This document shows, in pieces, positions 30,501 to 40,793 of a stretch of DNA of 64,000 bases (position 1 is its first letter; every line of letters begins with the position of its first letter). The notes under the pieces are model-generated. The model saw only the letters and a program-made list of their open reading frames with translations. It was not told the origin of the DNA and searched no databases. The position numbers and the translations under genes were made by a program. The stretch lies in IMG/VR virus record IMGVR_UViG_3300032213_003587, positions 1 through 64,000 of that record. One strand, written 5' to 3'. This DNA is from a virus.

Positions 30501-31584
30501 CAAATGCCGACGGTTCGGTGCCACCGCTGGTGCCGCCTTTGATGCAGACAAAATATCGACCTGCGGTGCTTTCCTGCACATAATCGCCAACAAGATATTG
30601 AGTACTACCGGTCCAATAGCCGCGGTTGTTTTTACGAGCTTCACGTACATCGAAACGGAAATTGTTGACTACATAGTTACCGCTTTCGTCAAAGGTTCGA
30701 CGAGCCAGGGTGTCTTCCAGCACATTATACAAGGCACGATTTTGAATTTTCAATACTACGCCGTTGAGGATTCGGATCAATTCAACAAATCCTTCAGTAG
30801 CAGTGTCTAGTTCATATTTCACAAATGCCGTACCAATCTTATAACGATGTGCGCCGGGCGCAGCATAGTTCAAGGTACCGTTGGCATTGTCAATCAAGGT
30901 ATTGTCTTCGTTTTCAGTGACTATGCTTTCCGTATATTGGATACCAATCTTGTAGCTGATGTTGGCGATGTCCACCACATATTTGTCCACAACAACCGTA
31001 CTCTGCGGTACACTGACAAAATGACCGGCCAGATAATATACACCTTCGTTGATCTGCGCTATCGCGCTGTAGTCCGGAGTAACCGCAGATGTGGCTTCGC
31101 TGACCACCACACTCAGGGATGCTTCACCAACAACAAACAGCTGCTGGCCAGCTAGAAATTTAAAGCCCGTGGTTTGATTGCTACCATCGGCCAAAACCTG
31201 ACCGCCGCTGACATAGGACACAATTAGAGTATCAGGATCCACACCATCGGTGGCCACTGTAGTAATGACATAGGCTCGCAGTCCCGAGCCATCAACATTC
31301 ACTGATATTTCCTTGCCTTCGAGATAACTTAGACTGTTACCACCGAGCGTGGTGCTGCCAAGTTTAACATAGCGAGTCCGGTCGTTGTAGCTAACCTGGC
31401 CGGGAATGACCATGCTGCCGTCTTTGAAAATGTGGTTACCAAATTTCGTGACCTGATTCTGCAGGATGCTCTGCAGCTGGTTCATCTCGCGAGCCTGAAC
31501 TGCTACGCCAGGACGAAACAGCACTCGATAGAACTGTTTAAATTCATCGAAATCATCAAAATATGGTGATGTATTGAAATCCAT
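24511..31584 (-). CDS. Giant 2357-aa virion protein (DUF4815-like N-terminus)
   Basis: One open frame of 2357 codons. The N-terminus (SPYFDDFDEFKQFYRVLFRP, then GVAVQAREMNQLQSILQNQV) is a recognised start of long structural proteins in T4-like phages of aquatic bacteria (DUF4815 type). Residues about 1100-1180 (DDGQREIFYDYGTLTLKSGR, NLRDTLDFRPSI) are also typical. The C-terminal 250 residues (VITENNQAVFFDAASTSISG, SQLKMILEACIPQEADFDVY, FTAFQVKIAMRTTNGAKLPQ) form an Ig-like or jelly-roll end. It is beta-rich throughout with no enzymatic motif or membrane segment. It lies between gp8 and the fibre genes; a long tail fibre or baseplate appendage is the best guess. Confidence 0.75.
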   Translation of the reverse strand: MDFNTSPYFDDFDEFKQFYRVLFRPGVAVQAREMNQLQSILQNQVTKFGNHIFKDGSMVIPGQVSYNDRTRYVKLGSTTLGGNSLSYLEGKEISVNVDGSGLRAYVITTVATDGVDPDTLIVSYVSGGQVLADGSNQTTGFKFLAGQQLFVVGEASLSVVVSEATSAVTPDYSAIAQINEGVYYLAGHFVSVPQSTVVVDKYVVDIANISYKIGIQYTESIVTENEDNTLIDNANGTLNYAAPGAHRYKIGTAFVKYELDTATEGFVELIRILNGVVLKIQNRALYNVLEDTLARRTFDESGNYVVNNFRFDVREARKNNRGYWTGSTQYLVGDYVQESTAGRYFVCIKGGTSGGTEPSAFASYDESSSITDSAGPVWRYTPTPVSNRGLYDPGATSAATRALANSSNLVLTFGPGKAYVKGYEVDTITNSFLTLPKSRATASSANVTIQTPAGNYIYIDKARSFGIPNTKLGSQVFFYDRPIGGPADPYKFGYGRKTGQGRIKYVDYDPSGGLKFGLFDVKMEPEKFFDRNVVSIVQPDTSVSVLTKNYNISGSVRYVGGTSGFVFSQADGGAAYGSASAGNDFTVTGVSVSFHTQFRVGDLVCFGTSANLSKYFITNIANSSTMTLNGSSIAAMTVGMTSIHVRLPFQTVLGVGDGGSSAAVATKFLSELRPGDTMRIGSATGIVVSITSDARLQLSSISTTAQRHEIASASTANTIAAVGTSGIQPEILYTAQTAAFASEVYSNYNLGINAKKLSGLWTVTSFSGTATNVTSHASIRLTGTLDGKLATEARVGDLISVNDQRLVLTFISSNSLGYAIRMDTSIVGSATAQYPIFRINNVIAEAGNDSLVFKVADSVQSMRNSVYQVYTTYAWTQTATNSSLVFTLSAGQGGNNQDSLATSDPNYFIIARRDLSNLSNPIGVQSVSTGAGGVVTVTSTGSFVASGNYIMIYPVYRSSADVNSLGGRKTKTLVLDANTTYLSSSNAQKSVLTLDNTDVYRINKILMYSSFAAAWPATFTAADVQDITENYTFDDGQREIFYDYGTLTLKSGRPVPTGSVRVFYDYFSHSTGDYFAYSSYDNNYVPYEATPKYRGQNLRDTLDFRPSITANDIEVPRYGTGFLTNVTYYLGRKDKVLLDQNGTFYTVSSPSSLNPVTPEVSNDNAVQLYDLELVPYTPDTGWPSLRTKKIDNKRYTMKDIGGIDKRLENLEVSTALSLLESKTSGLQIRDNLDPTLERYKTGFYVDNFGDATNADFTAGSKFSIDLDAQILTPHVSDNGFVLREKIAGVSPASTGDEIASIDGARTAAGSRYRVSGDLLTLDYTTTPLITQAVATTSLSVTPFLKYLFLNNIEVTPNTDIYTTPIRIDNIVSENTAVNQQQAVRNLRAAGDWRPYTISLNVVNTLLASKTVSELIPFCRANTILFKMKGMKPRAEHFVFFDDFDVGDRCNGAVKWSFVTLENLDTNTIRPNAGTAGEWGGYARWRSLAETYTVSGSTRTHYPTDYDDKMPSASYRDGNRKSLSRGAVMIMYENNVEVGSGIIMHQDGTTVYCVNGRGKMSEKFIRANATSNSGAGYNYSAATFRIGISTDNMRTLSNPTSVTPNNVCTGTTAGTFFSDDKGNLIILFDLPDQDGARFITGQKPIVITDDVENSGDNWDSKATGSYTVEGFTVTTTNSYHSTKTFVANPYDPIAQSFKLPESFTSGCFVTDVDFFFAEKPLVQQAPLRVEIRPCDLTGRPSGTEIVPGSIVTLYPDDINVDSTGQTPTKFTFEVPVYLLPDQYYAIALKSDCVYYKVWVATLGQFDISNPNRMHNSQTLLGSLFKSQDGQVWTEDQFSDIKFTLNRAVFNKDTVANAYVVNEAYPGQSIDSDPFIFTHSSNLVRVKHENHGFRNGDFVRFSSEYWKGQYENAIAANTTATFPGTNIDVSTIFGSTLIYDQVSNNDTSGRFQVSEVTLNTYVINLGTTYVDLSVGSILYPPSRGSGGNDIIAYGNLQYHVAIPGGKILNFQETETRFEVDTVRGITYDTNPSSTDYGITNQTTNINTPTIFDEPKVILSPINEGLKHPGTSTYANGEAWQHSFVGKFVLSSTSDQVSPVIDLSTLHVRTITHNVNNPTVSSRLYNSGSTLPAGNSAAAPTLVKNVITENNQAVFFDAASTSISGTAGTFSSVVPGSYVTVAGNAPYNVNTSTGYLVTGVSQDGSQIFVSGNLINVGTGYNNTIVQYQDFIDEIGTSFGSLQNKYASKKINLANAASQLKMILEACIPQEADFDVYYKIGPALSDFTLRPWKKFTPLPTIVKSTKRDDFSEITIDITDFDSQGNAKDLPTFTAFQVKIAMRTTNGAKLPQFKNLRVIAHA

Positions 31585-31600
31585 GGTTGTCCTTGATGCC

Positions 31601-33028
31601 TTAGAAGTTTATGACAATATTTATTTTTTCGTTCTGACCGGCCTGACGAGTTACGGGCTGGCGATAATCCAGATAAAGCACTTCGCCGCTGTAGGGCTGA
31701 AGTTCTGGTAGATATGCAGTAGTTCCATTGCTGCTGTTGATGGTGTCGGCATAACTGATGCCGGAGATATTTTCACCGTTCTGGAACTGTTTTAAATTCT
31801 TGGTAGCGACATTCAGGGTGCTCAGCAGTATGTTGTTGGGCACATCTGCGGGCACTGGTTGAATGTATTGAAGTTGGGTAGTACCGGAACTCTGGAACAC
31901 CGCAATACCAATGGCAGCGGAACTACCGCCGAGCAACGTGATGTCCGGTGTAACCGAAGCTGTGGATGTTACATTCAGGCTACGACTGATGCGACCGGTG
32001 CTGCCGGTGGCAATTGTACCCGTACTGGTTATGGTGCTAGCCGTATAGGTAAAGGGATTTTTAATCAGCGCCACTGAACGGAAATCCTGATTTACCGGCA
32101 CGTCGTTGTTTTGATAGCCGCTGATAGTGCCGGCCATCATTACATTGAAAGCCGAACATTCTTGACGCAGGTTGCTGCCATGACCGCCGCTGGGAGCAAT
32201 AATGGCAGTTGAGCTGGCAGCAGATCCGGCGCCAGTAATCACCACCTTGGCCCAGGTATAGCCCGTGCCAGGATTGGTTACTGTGATGGTGCTGATGCTG
32301 GAACCGCTGATGGTTGGTATGGCTGCGCAGCCCACACCGTCGCCATAGACTGCAATGGTAGTACCAGCGGTTGTATAGCCCGAGCCGGCAGCGTCTACCA
32401 GGATAACATGGATGCCGTTGCTGGTGGCGATGCTCTGCGTAGTTGGTACTGGAATGTAGGTTGATGTTACAAAATCAACTTCCGATGCCGGAATATTATA
32501 GAGATACTTCCAGACATAACCATCGGCTGTAGTCTGTGGATCTGTGCCAGTGGTAGTGGGTTCTACTGTGCTAAATCTAGCAGTAGGTTGCAGTGCGCTC
32601 TTGCCGTTGTATATACACTTATAGACATTGCCCGTGCTGGTTACATACACAATCATGTTGCTATCTGCCAGATTAAATACACCGTTTACCGTAGGATTAC
32701 TGGCATTGATGTTATGCTGGTACATGTCATACTTGGTGGTAGGCAACCAATTGTAGCGCACCGTAGCCAGTCTAACATCGTTGTTGAATACTCGCACACC
32801 GGCCATGGCATCGCGCCAGAACGCTGTTTCATTGACCTGATTGTCATAAGGGCTGGGCGGATTATTGTCGCCGGGCGTTCCGTTGGTTTGATTGCCGAAC
32901 GTAGTGCTGTAGCTGGTGTCGCTCCAGCTCTGCGGACGACCAATCACCATGTACATGCTGTCGGTGGTAAAGGTCTGTGCAAAACTGCTGGCTGCGTTTA
33001 CTCGAAATTTATTGGTTACTATGGCCAT
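31601..33028 (-). CDS. 8: Baseplate wedge protein gp8-like
   Basis: This encodes 475 aa (T4 gp8 is 334). The N-terminus, MYMVIGRPQSWSD followed later by AFWRDAMAGVRVFNNDVRLA and VRYNWLPTTKYDMYQHN, and the segment MIVYVTSTGNVYKCIYNGKS, are the hallmark of gp8 proteins in aquatic T4-like phages. So is DGYVWKYLYNIPASEVDFVT. A Gly/Thr/Ser-rich insertion (about residues 205-290) accounts for the extra length. It lies directly after gp6 and the gp7-like gene, in T4 order 6-7-8. Confidence 0.82.
   Translation of the reverse strand: MAIVTNKFRVNAASSFAQTFTTDSMYMVIGRPQSWSDTSYSTTFGNQTNGTPGDNNPPSPYDNQVNETAFWRDAMAGVRVFNNDVRLATVRYNWLPTTKYDMYQHNINASNPTVNGVFNLADSNMIVYVTSTGNVYKCIYNGKSALQPTARFSTVEPTTTGTDPQTTADGYVWKYLYNIPASEVDFVTSTYIPVPTTQSIATSNGIHVILVDAAGSGYTTAGTTIAVYGDGVGCAAIPTISGSSISTITVTNPGTGYTWAKVVITGAGSAASSTAIIAPSGGHGSNLRQECSAFNVMMAGTISGYQNNDVPVNQDFRSVALIKNPFTYTASTITSTGTIATGSTGRISRSLNVTSTASVTPDITLLGGSSAAIGIAVFQSSGTTQLQYIQPVPADVPNNILLSTLNVATKNLKQFQNGENISGISYADTINSSNGTTAYLPELQPYSGEVLYLDYRQPVTRQAGQNEKINIVINF
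31618..31625 (-). promoter_or_regulatory. Late promoter-like motif (AATAAATA) before the 2357-aa gene
   Basis: The minus strand reads AATAAATA, one mismatch to TATAAATA, at the end of the gp8 gene and 34 nt before the giant gene's ATG. The spacing resembles that of other late promoters in the window. Confidence 0.5.
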
Positions 33029-33055
33029 TTTAAACCTGCTGGTGAATTATAGGGT

Positions 33056-33063
33056 TATTTATC
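33056..33063 (-). promoter_or_regulatory. Late promoter-like motif (GATAAATA) before gp8
   Basis: The minus strand reads GATAAATA, one mismatch to TATAAATA, just after the stop of the gp7-like gene and 28 nt before the gp8 start. Confidence 0.5.
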
Positions 33064-33064
33064 A

Positions 33065-34840
33065 TTACCGACCAACGGTAACAATGCTTAATAGATCCGA
33101 ACTTGTTGTGGCAAATATAGAATCTGAACTTACTGCTATACTTACCGAAATGGTTTCCGCAGTACTGGCGGAACTTCCTTGAAACAATATGCTAAATCTG
33201 CTGTAGCTCTGCGCTCTATTGGCATTATAGGGGCGGAACTGGTAAATATTTGTAGTCAACGTCGATGTTGCGGTTGACGTTGTATAGCTATAGGAAGTAG
33301 CAATCATGTTGCTGCTGCTATAGAATGTTAGTTTAGGATAAAGCTGCGAACTTCCTAGAGCAACGCTGCGATAATTTCTCTGTACCTCATCCGTTATATT
33401 TATTGGACCTGCTGCTATCAAACTTGGAATAGTATTGGGAGATTCCGCAGTAACTGACACACTCAGCACGTTGGCCAGTTCGTTGCTGGCATTGCCCGTA
33501 GGATCCTTAACCCAAGTAGTCATCAATACCATGCTGCTGACCGCAGTAATGCTGGTGGTAAAGCTGGCAATTACCGCATTGGCAGTTAGCGTCATGGCGC
33601 TGGTGTTGCGATAACGATCGTTGACAACCGCAAAGTCCACGCCGTTGCCAGTGGTAATAATCTGCTGACGATTGCCCACGCCGGGGCGAACTTTATCAAA
33701 ACTCGGACCCGAGGGCAGAATTATTTGACGCAGAGTTCCGTAGATGGCTTCGTCGCCGTCTTTCTGCAGAGCAAACGTAACTTTTTCTCCGGGATAGTTG
33801 TAGTTGACGTCGTAGCTAATATCGCCAGCCTGTGTTGTTGCGCTGGTGCCGGTGCGAAAGTCTGCGAGTCGATCAAAGCTGTAGCCCGGAGCAATGTAAA
33901 ATTCATTGCGAGTAGCATAGCGCACCGTAGTTTCAACTCTGGTGGTGCGGGCAAAACTCGATGTGGCATTGACTGCAATGGTTGAGTCCAGCAGCAGATC
34001 GTTGAACAGGATCAGGCCCGCGGGATGCAGTTCTTTTAATACTGCACCAGCCCAGGTATCACGACCAATGCGACTTCTCAGTACATAGCTGAACTGCTGA
34101 AAATAATAGCTGTCTTGAATGACCTGATCACTGCTCAGCATGCTGCGGGTATTTTGAAATTTACCGGTCGCTGTTTCCAGTGGTCGTGTCAACAACATGG
34201 TGACCTGGCTGCTGGTGCGATCCGACCAATCCCAGGCTGTGGCTGTTAAAGTTTCGCCGCTGACAAAGGTGCCGGCAATGCTGCTGGGCTGTACAATCAG
34301 TTCCCAGGTATTGATCCCTCGATTAACTTTGCGCGAAACATTGATTACAGCGCGAGCCTTGGAAGTTGCTCCGGTAATTACGGTGTGCACTGAACTTGTT
34401 GGATCGCCGCTGATTTTGGTGACTGTTAGCTTTTGTTCAGTGTACCAGTTGTTGTCCGACGGCTTGAACAGAATGGCATTGGGATAAAATATCGTAATGT
34501 CATCGTTGTAGAAGGCTCGGAAGAAAAACTTGAAGGTATCTTCACTGCCCTTTTTCTGATAAAAATCTCGAAAATATTTTACAATGATGCTGCGATCCGC
34601 TGCCGGTTGTATGGGCATGCCCGGGGCATACATCTCCACAAACTTGGTTAGCAGACTGCTGACCGTAGTATCAACGTCGTTGTTGACTCGAATGTTTTGT
34701 ATGATGGCCTGCGGATTGCCGCCCTGCTCCAGCCATTCAAAATATTTGGTGACAAATACTACAAAGATAGGATAGTATTCCTGAACATAGTCGGGAATTT
34801 GTCGCGGAAGAAACGCGGTAACGGTTTGACTTGTTATCAT
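33065..34840 (-). CDS. Baseplate wedge protein, gp7-position
   Basis: This encodes 591 aa, much shorter than T4 gp7 (1032). The N-terminus has a conserved phage baseplate layout: FLPRQIPDYVQEYYPIFVVF, the YFEWLEQGG segment, IQPAADRSIIVKYFRDFYQK, then KGSEDTFKFFFRAFYNDDIT and IFYPNAILFKPSDNNWY. Later regions are beta-rich (FRTGTSATTQAGDISYDVNY). Gene order 6-[this]-8 supports a gp7 role as wedge initiator. Since the sequence shows only the shared N-terminal wedge layout, the equivalence with T4 gp7 is positional. It overlaps gp6 by 4 nt. Confidence 0.72.
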   Translation of the reverse strand: MITSQTVTAFLPRQIPDYVQEYYPIFVVFVTKYFEWLEQGGNPQAIIQNIRVNNDVDTTVSSLLTKFVEMYAPGMPIQPAADRSIIVKYFRDFYQKKGSEDTFKFFFRAFYNDDITIFYPNAILFKPSDNNWYTEQKLTVTKISGDPTSSVHTVITGATSKARAVINVSRKVNRGINTWELIVQPSSIAGTFVSGETLTATAWDWSDRTSSQVTMLLTRPLETATGKFQNTRSMLSSDQVIQDSYYFQQFSYVLRSRIGRDTWAGAVLKELHPAGLILFNDLLLDSTIAVNATSSFARTTRVETTVRYATRNEFYIAPGYSFDRLADFRTGTSATTQAGDISYDVNYNYPGEKVTFALQKDGDEAIYGTLRQIILPSGPSFDKVRPGVGNRQQIITTGNGVDFAVVNDRYRNTSAMTLTANAVIASFTTSITAVSSMVLMTTWVKDPTGNASNELANVLSVSVTAESPNTIPSLIAAGPINITDEVQRNYRSVALGSSQLYPKLTFYSSSNMIATSYSYTTSTATSTLTTNIYQFRPYNANRAQSYSRFSILFQGSSASTAETISVSIAVSSDSIFATTSSDLLSIVTVGR

Positions 34841-36684
34841 GCTGTGGTTGATACTACGCTGATGGAAACACCGTTGATGGCAGCGGTGCTGGCATCACCC
34901 CGAGTATCATCCAACACCAAAATTTCCTTGTTGGCTGGCAAAAGATCGCGACTTGTTTCTTGAATGTTGGTGGTTATGCGAATGGTGTTTTCACCAAGAT
35001 AACCGCCGATGTTTAAATTGGTGATGGTTACTCGACCCGTGCCATAGTTTACTGTGCCCAGAGTTGCCTGCACAGTATTGGTAGCCGAATCATATAAATT
35101 AATTGCGCCGTTGCCTTCGTAGTTCGGTGGATTGCTGTCCGGAGCATCGCCAAGATATGCAGAAATAAAATTAGTACCGTTGTTATACAAGAACAACGTA
35201 CTGACCAATTCTGCGGGATGGATCTTGCCAGGGAATTGTAGTGTGGCACTAAAGGATTCGCCTACCACCGGAGATATGCGTTTCTGTTGTCGCAGGATCA
35301 AAATACTGCTGATGATGCTGGGATCCATGTTTTGGATTTCGTCCTGCAGCTGTGACGCAAAAAAGCCGGCATTGAATCTTTCCAACTGCGAACTAAAGTA
35401 TTCAGTGACTTTTTGTGATGCCAGGCCACTGAGCTGCTGTGCGGTTCTTGTAGTCAGGGCCGTGCGGTACTTAACATAGACATCTACGCCAACATAGGTA
35501 TATTCTGGATCAACGAAAGCATACTGTAGTGTGGGCATGCTGCGGGGCTGCAGGGTATCGGTCACCAGACGAATTTTTTCTACGTCGGTTAATACATAGC
35601 CGTCGTAGGGCTTGATGCTGATAAACACTGTACCGTAGCGCGGTGGTACATTGGCTTCACCGCCCCATACACTCACACTTTCCGCGGCCGGCAAGGCCTG
35701 CTGTATGGCTGTGGCAAAGTCTGTGGCTGTAACTGTGCGATTGCCGCTGACATAGTTATTGCGGGCATTGAAACGAATCTGGTCAGTGGTTTCTGCATCC
35801 TGTCCGCCGGTGGGCGAACTGATGGTGGCAATGTAGCGATCATTTTGCTCTTCACCTAAAATGGTGTTGGTGTACCAGCTTAGATTTACGTTGCCGCTGA
35901 TGTTGCCTTCGGTTCCACTGGTTACCACATAACGGGCTCGCACAACGTCACCGGGGCTGAGATTTTTACCCAGTATGCCGTCGCCAAAGTAGATCTGATA
36001 CTGGCCTTCGCTGTTCTCTTCGATGAAATATACGTTGCTTGACGCACTGAGTTTGGTGATGTCGGCCATCTCAGTAAAGGTTTCGTTGTAGCTGCCGCTG
36101 CCGCCGTACTGCACGCTGACCTGCAGAGTGCTGATATCCACATCGGTATTGGGAATCACAAACTTTACTGCGGGACTTACGCCGGCGGGTACGTTCCAGA
36201 AGAAGTCGATTTGACGGCCTTCCACAATCTCCACATTTTCAAAACTATATACGCCGCTGATGGGTTCCACAACATAGCTGTTGGGATTGAAAAAGTTATA
36301 GGTGGTATTGCCAATCTGTGTAGTAAATCTGGTGAATCTTTCCAAAGTGGCTATGTTGGGGCCGTTGGCTACGTTGGCTATGGCTACATTGACCGTGGCT
36401 CGGGCGGCTCGACGACTGCGCGGAGTATAGCTAAGATGCTTGGCTATGCTGGCCACCGAACTGCGTTTTAGCGCAGTATCAATGAACATTTCATTGCTGG
36501 CCATGTTGGCCAAGATAGCATTGTAGTGCGTATTATAGGCCAGCAGATCTACCAGCACGCTTAGGTTACTGCCCTCGAAATCGTAGTCTGTGAACTGACT
36601 TTGACTGCTGAGAAAGGTCCGTATATTGGTTTTTATTTGATCAAAGTCCAGCTCAGTGACTCTGATGTAGGGATTGGATGCCAT
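34837..36684 (-). CDS. 6: Baseplate wedge protein gp6
   Basis: This encodes 615 aa (T4 gp6 is 660). Gp6 dimers form the continuous inner ring of the baseplate and clamp gp25 and gp53. Highly typical N-terminus: the FDQIKTNIRTFLSSQSQF motif, YDFEGSNLSVLVDLLAYNTH, then NMASNEMFIDTALKRSSVAS and HLSYTPRSRRAA. The central J-like part contains FYFGDGILGKNL-like (QIYFGDGILGKNLSPGDVVR) and the RTVTATDFATAIQQALPAAE segment. Its start overlaps the gp25 stop by one base, and its end overlaps the next gene by 4 nt. Confidence 0.96.
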   Translation of the reverse strand: MASNPYIRVTELDFDQIKTNIRTFLSSQSQFTDYDFEGSNLSVLVDLLAYNTHYNAILANMASNEMFIDTALKRSSVASIAKHLSYTPRSRRAARATVNVAIANVANGPNIATLERFTRFTTQIGNTTYNFFNPNSYVVEPISGVYSFENVEIVEGRQIDFFWNVPAGVSPAVKFVIPNTDVDISTLQVSVQYGGSGSYNETFTEMADITKLSASSNVYFIEENSEGQYQIYFGDGILGKNLSPGDVVRARYVVTSGTEGNISGNVNLSWYTNTILGEEQNDRYIATISSPTGGQDAETTDQIRFNARNNYVSGNRTVTATDFATAIQQALPAAESVSVWGGEANVPPRYGTVFISIKPYDGYVLTDVEKIRLVTDTLQPRSMPTLQYAFVDPEYTYVGVDVYVKYRTALTTRTAQQLSGLASQKVTEYFSSQLERFNAGFFASQLQDEIQNMDPSIISSILILRQQKRISPVVGESFSATLQFPGKIHPAELVSTLFLYNNGTNFISAYLGDAPDSNPPNYEGNGAINLYDSATNTVQATLGTVNYGTGRVTITNLNIGGYLGENTIRITTNIQETSRDLLPANKEILVLDDTRGDASTAAINGVSISVVSTTA

Positions 36685-37076
36685 TAGCGCACTCTCGTAA
36701 ATATGGTGTTGAAACGCAGGGGCTGTTCGGTGTTGCGTATTCTAAAAAGAATTTCAATTTCCAGGGCGTTTTCGTCTTGATTGGGACTGACCTGCACCTC
36801 TAAAAGTTCTACACGCGGTTCGTATTTGTTGATTACTGTGATGATGGTGCGTTCCGCAATAGTAATTACTACGGGCGTCAAACTTTCAAACATCAGACTG
36901 TGCAGTTGACAGCCTAGCTCGGGTTGAAAGGGTCGCTCATAGTTGCGTGTATGAATCAGATTTCTCAGACTGTTGCGAATCGCGGCTTCGTCGGCCTTGG
37001 TAGCCACATCGCGAGTTCGCGGATTGCGGGTAAAGGCAGCGTCTAGGTCGGTAAAGGTGCGGGTATTTCTGGTCAT
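36684..37076 (-). CDS. 25: Baseplate wedge protein gp25
   Basis: This encodes 130 aa (T4 gp25 is 132). Gp25 belongs to the GpW/gp25 family, shared by contractile tails and type VI secretion, and primes sheath attachment to the baseplate. The conserved core is seen: NSLRNLIHTRNYERPFQPEL, GCQLHSLMFE, and the EPR motif in INKYEPRVELLEVQV. The SD-like GGAGG lies 12 nt before the ATG. It is directly followed by gp6, as in many T4-like wedge operons. Confidence 0.96.
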   Translation of the reverse strand: MTRNTRTFTDLDAAFTRNPRTRDVATKADEAAIRNSLRNLIHTRNYERPFQPELGCQLHSLMFESLTPVVITIAERTIITVINKYEPRVELLEVQVSPNQDENALEIEILFRIRNTEQPLRFNTIFTRVR

Positions 37077-37081
37077 ACCGT

Positions 37082-37089
37082 TATTTATC
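37082..37089 (-). promoter_or_regulatory. Possible late promoter motif overlapping the gp25 leader
   Basis: The minus strand reads GATAAATA, but it lies only about 6 nt before the gp25 ATG and directly downstream of an SD-like GGAGG. A transcript starting from it would lack the SD. It may be a spacer between SD and start rather than a promoter. Confidence 0.25.
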
Positions 37090-37381
37090 CTCCGCAGTAC
37101 ACGTTAGCACTGCCCGCTGAAATAATACTTAGACATCCGCCGCCGATACCATCGCCTATTCTAGCCACGGGTCGACCGTTGACAAAGGTTTTTGCGCTGC
37201 CGCTGGCAACCACACCGATGTGAAAATCATCGTCGCAGCTGTGAGCCGGCCATAGATCACCAACCGCATGCATGGGTATGCCGTTGACAAAAACCGTGGC
37301 ATTGTTGCTAGCCGCCGAAGGTCGAGGCGGATAACAGTCGTGTCCTGAACACGGTACTCCGACAATTGCTACTGCTGCCAT
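37085..37381 (-). CDS. PAAR-domain tail spike tip protein (gp5.4-like)
   Basis: This encodes 98 aa. PAAR proteins form the sharp, metal-bound tip that caps the gp5 spike of contractile tails. Seen: GVPCSGHDCYPPRPS at the start, TVFVNGIPMHAVGDLWPAHS, the DDDFHIGVVASGSAKTFVNG repeat, and RPVARIGDGIGGGCLSI. The His/Cys pairs (Cys10, His13, Cys15, His47, Cys49 region and Cys86-type positions) fit metal binding at the tip. It lies between gp25 and the gene block leading to gp5. Confidence 0.92.
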   Translation of the reverse strand: MAAVAIVGVPCSGHDCYPPRPSAASNNATVFVNGIPMHAVGDLWPAHSCDDDFHIGVVASGSAKTFVNGRPVARIGDGIGGGCLSIISAGSANVYCGG

Positions 37382-37411
37382 AATCGTTCCTTATTCTGTG
37401 ATATTACAGGA

Positions 37412-37705
37412 TCAGCCATTTTTATTTTCAATAGTTAAAGGGAGAACCTGGTCTTTGCTAATAAAATCTGCAATCATTGATTGCATTTCTTCTTCATTTA
37501 ATTCCGGCGACATAACTTGTTCTGGGTTACCCCATGTTTGACTGCCGTCGGCGTGCACAGTAACTGTAGCCAATGGCGTGCCATGACATAAAGTCATATA
37601 TGATTCCCATGCTGCCTTCGCCAAAAGTTCTTTGGCTTGTTCAAAATTATCGGCATCTGAATATGTGCCTTGATATGGATTGTGTACTCTATATACTGTG
37701 ATCAA
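37412..37705 (-). CDS. Hypothetical 97-aa protein with TTG start
   Basis: I recognise no family. The frame opens with TTG at 37705, and a GGAG 8 nt upstream supports this start; no ATG lies near. It encodes a 97-aa soluble acidic protein: NPYQGTYSDADNFEQAKELL with a helix, a VTVHADGSQTWGNPE strand segment, and an acidic helical end (LNEEEMQSMIADFIS). The gene interrupts the spike/PAAR baseplate block and its leader has two adjacent inverted repeats, so it may be separately expressed or a late insertion. Confidence 0.65.
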   Translation of the reverse strand: MITVYRVHNPYQGTYSDADNFEQAKELLAKAAWESYMTLCHGTPLATVTVHADGSQTWGNPEQVMSPELNEEEMQSMIADFISKDQVLPLTIENKNG

Positions 37706-37720
37706 AATGATATCTCCAAA

Positions 37721-37744
37721 TTGTTATAACAAGTAAAAATTACT
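37721..37744. promoter_or_regulatory. Adjacent inverted repeats upstream of the 97-aa gene
   Basis: A perfect 12-bp palindrome, TTGTTATAACAA (37721-37732), is followed without a gap by AGTAA-AAA-TTACT (37732-37744). They lie in the AT-rich 51-nt gap between the glycine-rich gene and the 97-aa gene, just before its SD. They could be an operator or weak hairpins; no matching protein is known to me. Confidence 0.3.
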
Positions 37745-37756
37745 ATATTTCCATAA

Positions 37757-40792
<3,036 letters not shown>

Positions 40793-40793
40793 A

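Noticed and set aside
33397-33404. AATAAATA motif on the minus strand inside the gp7-like gene
   Set aside because: It is about 370 nt from the next start, which has its own nearer late motif. Probably a chance match, as are similar motifs near 38392, 46789, 48426 and 55065.
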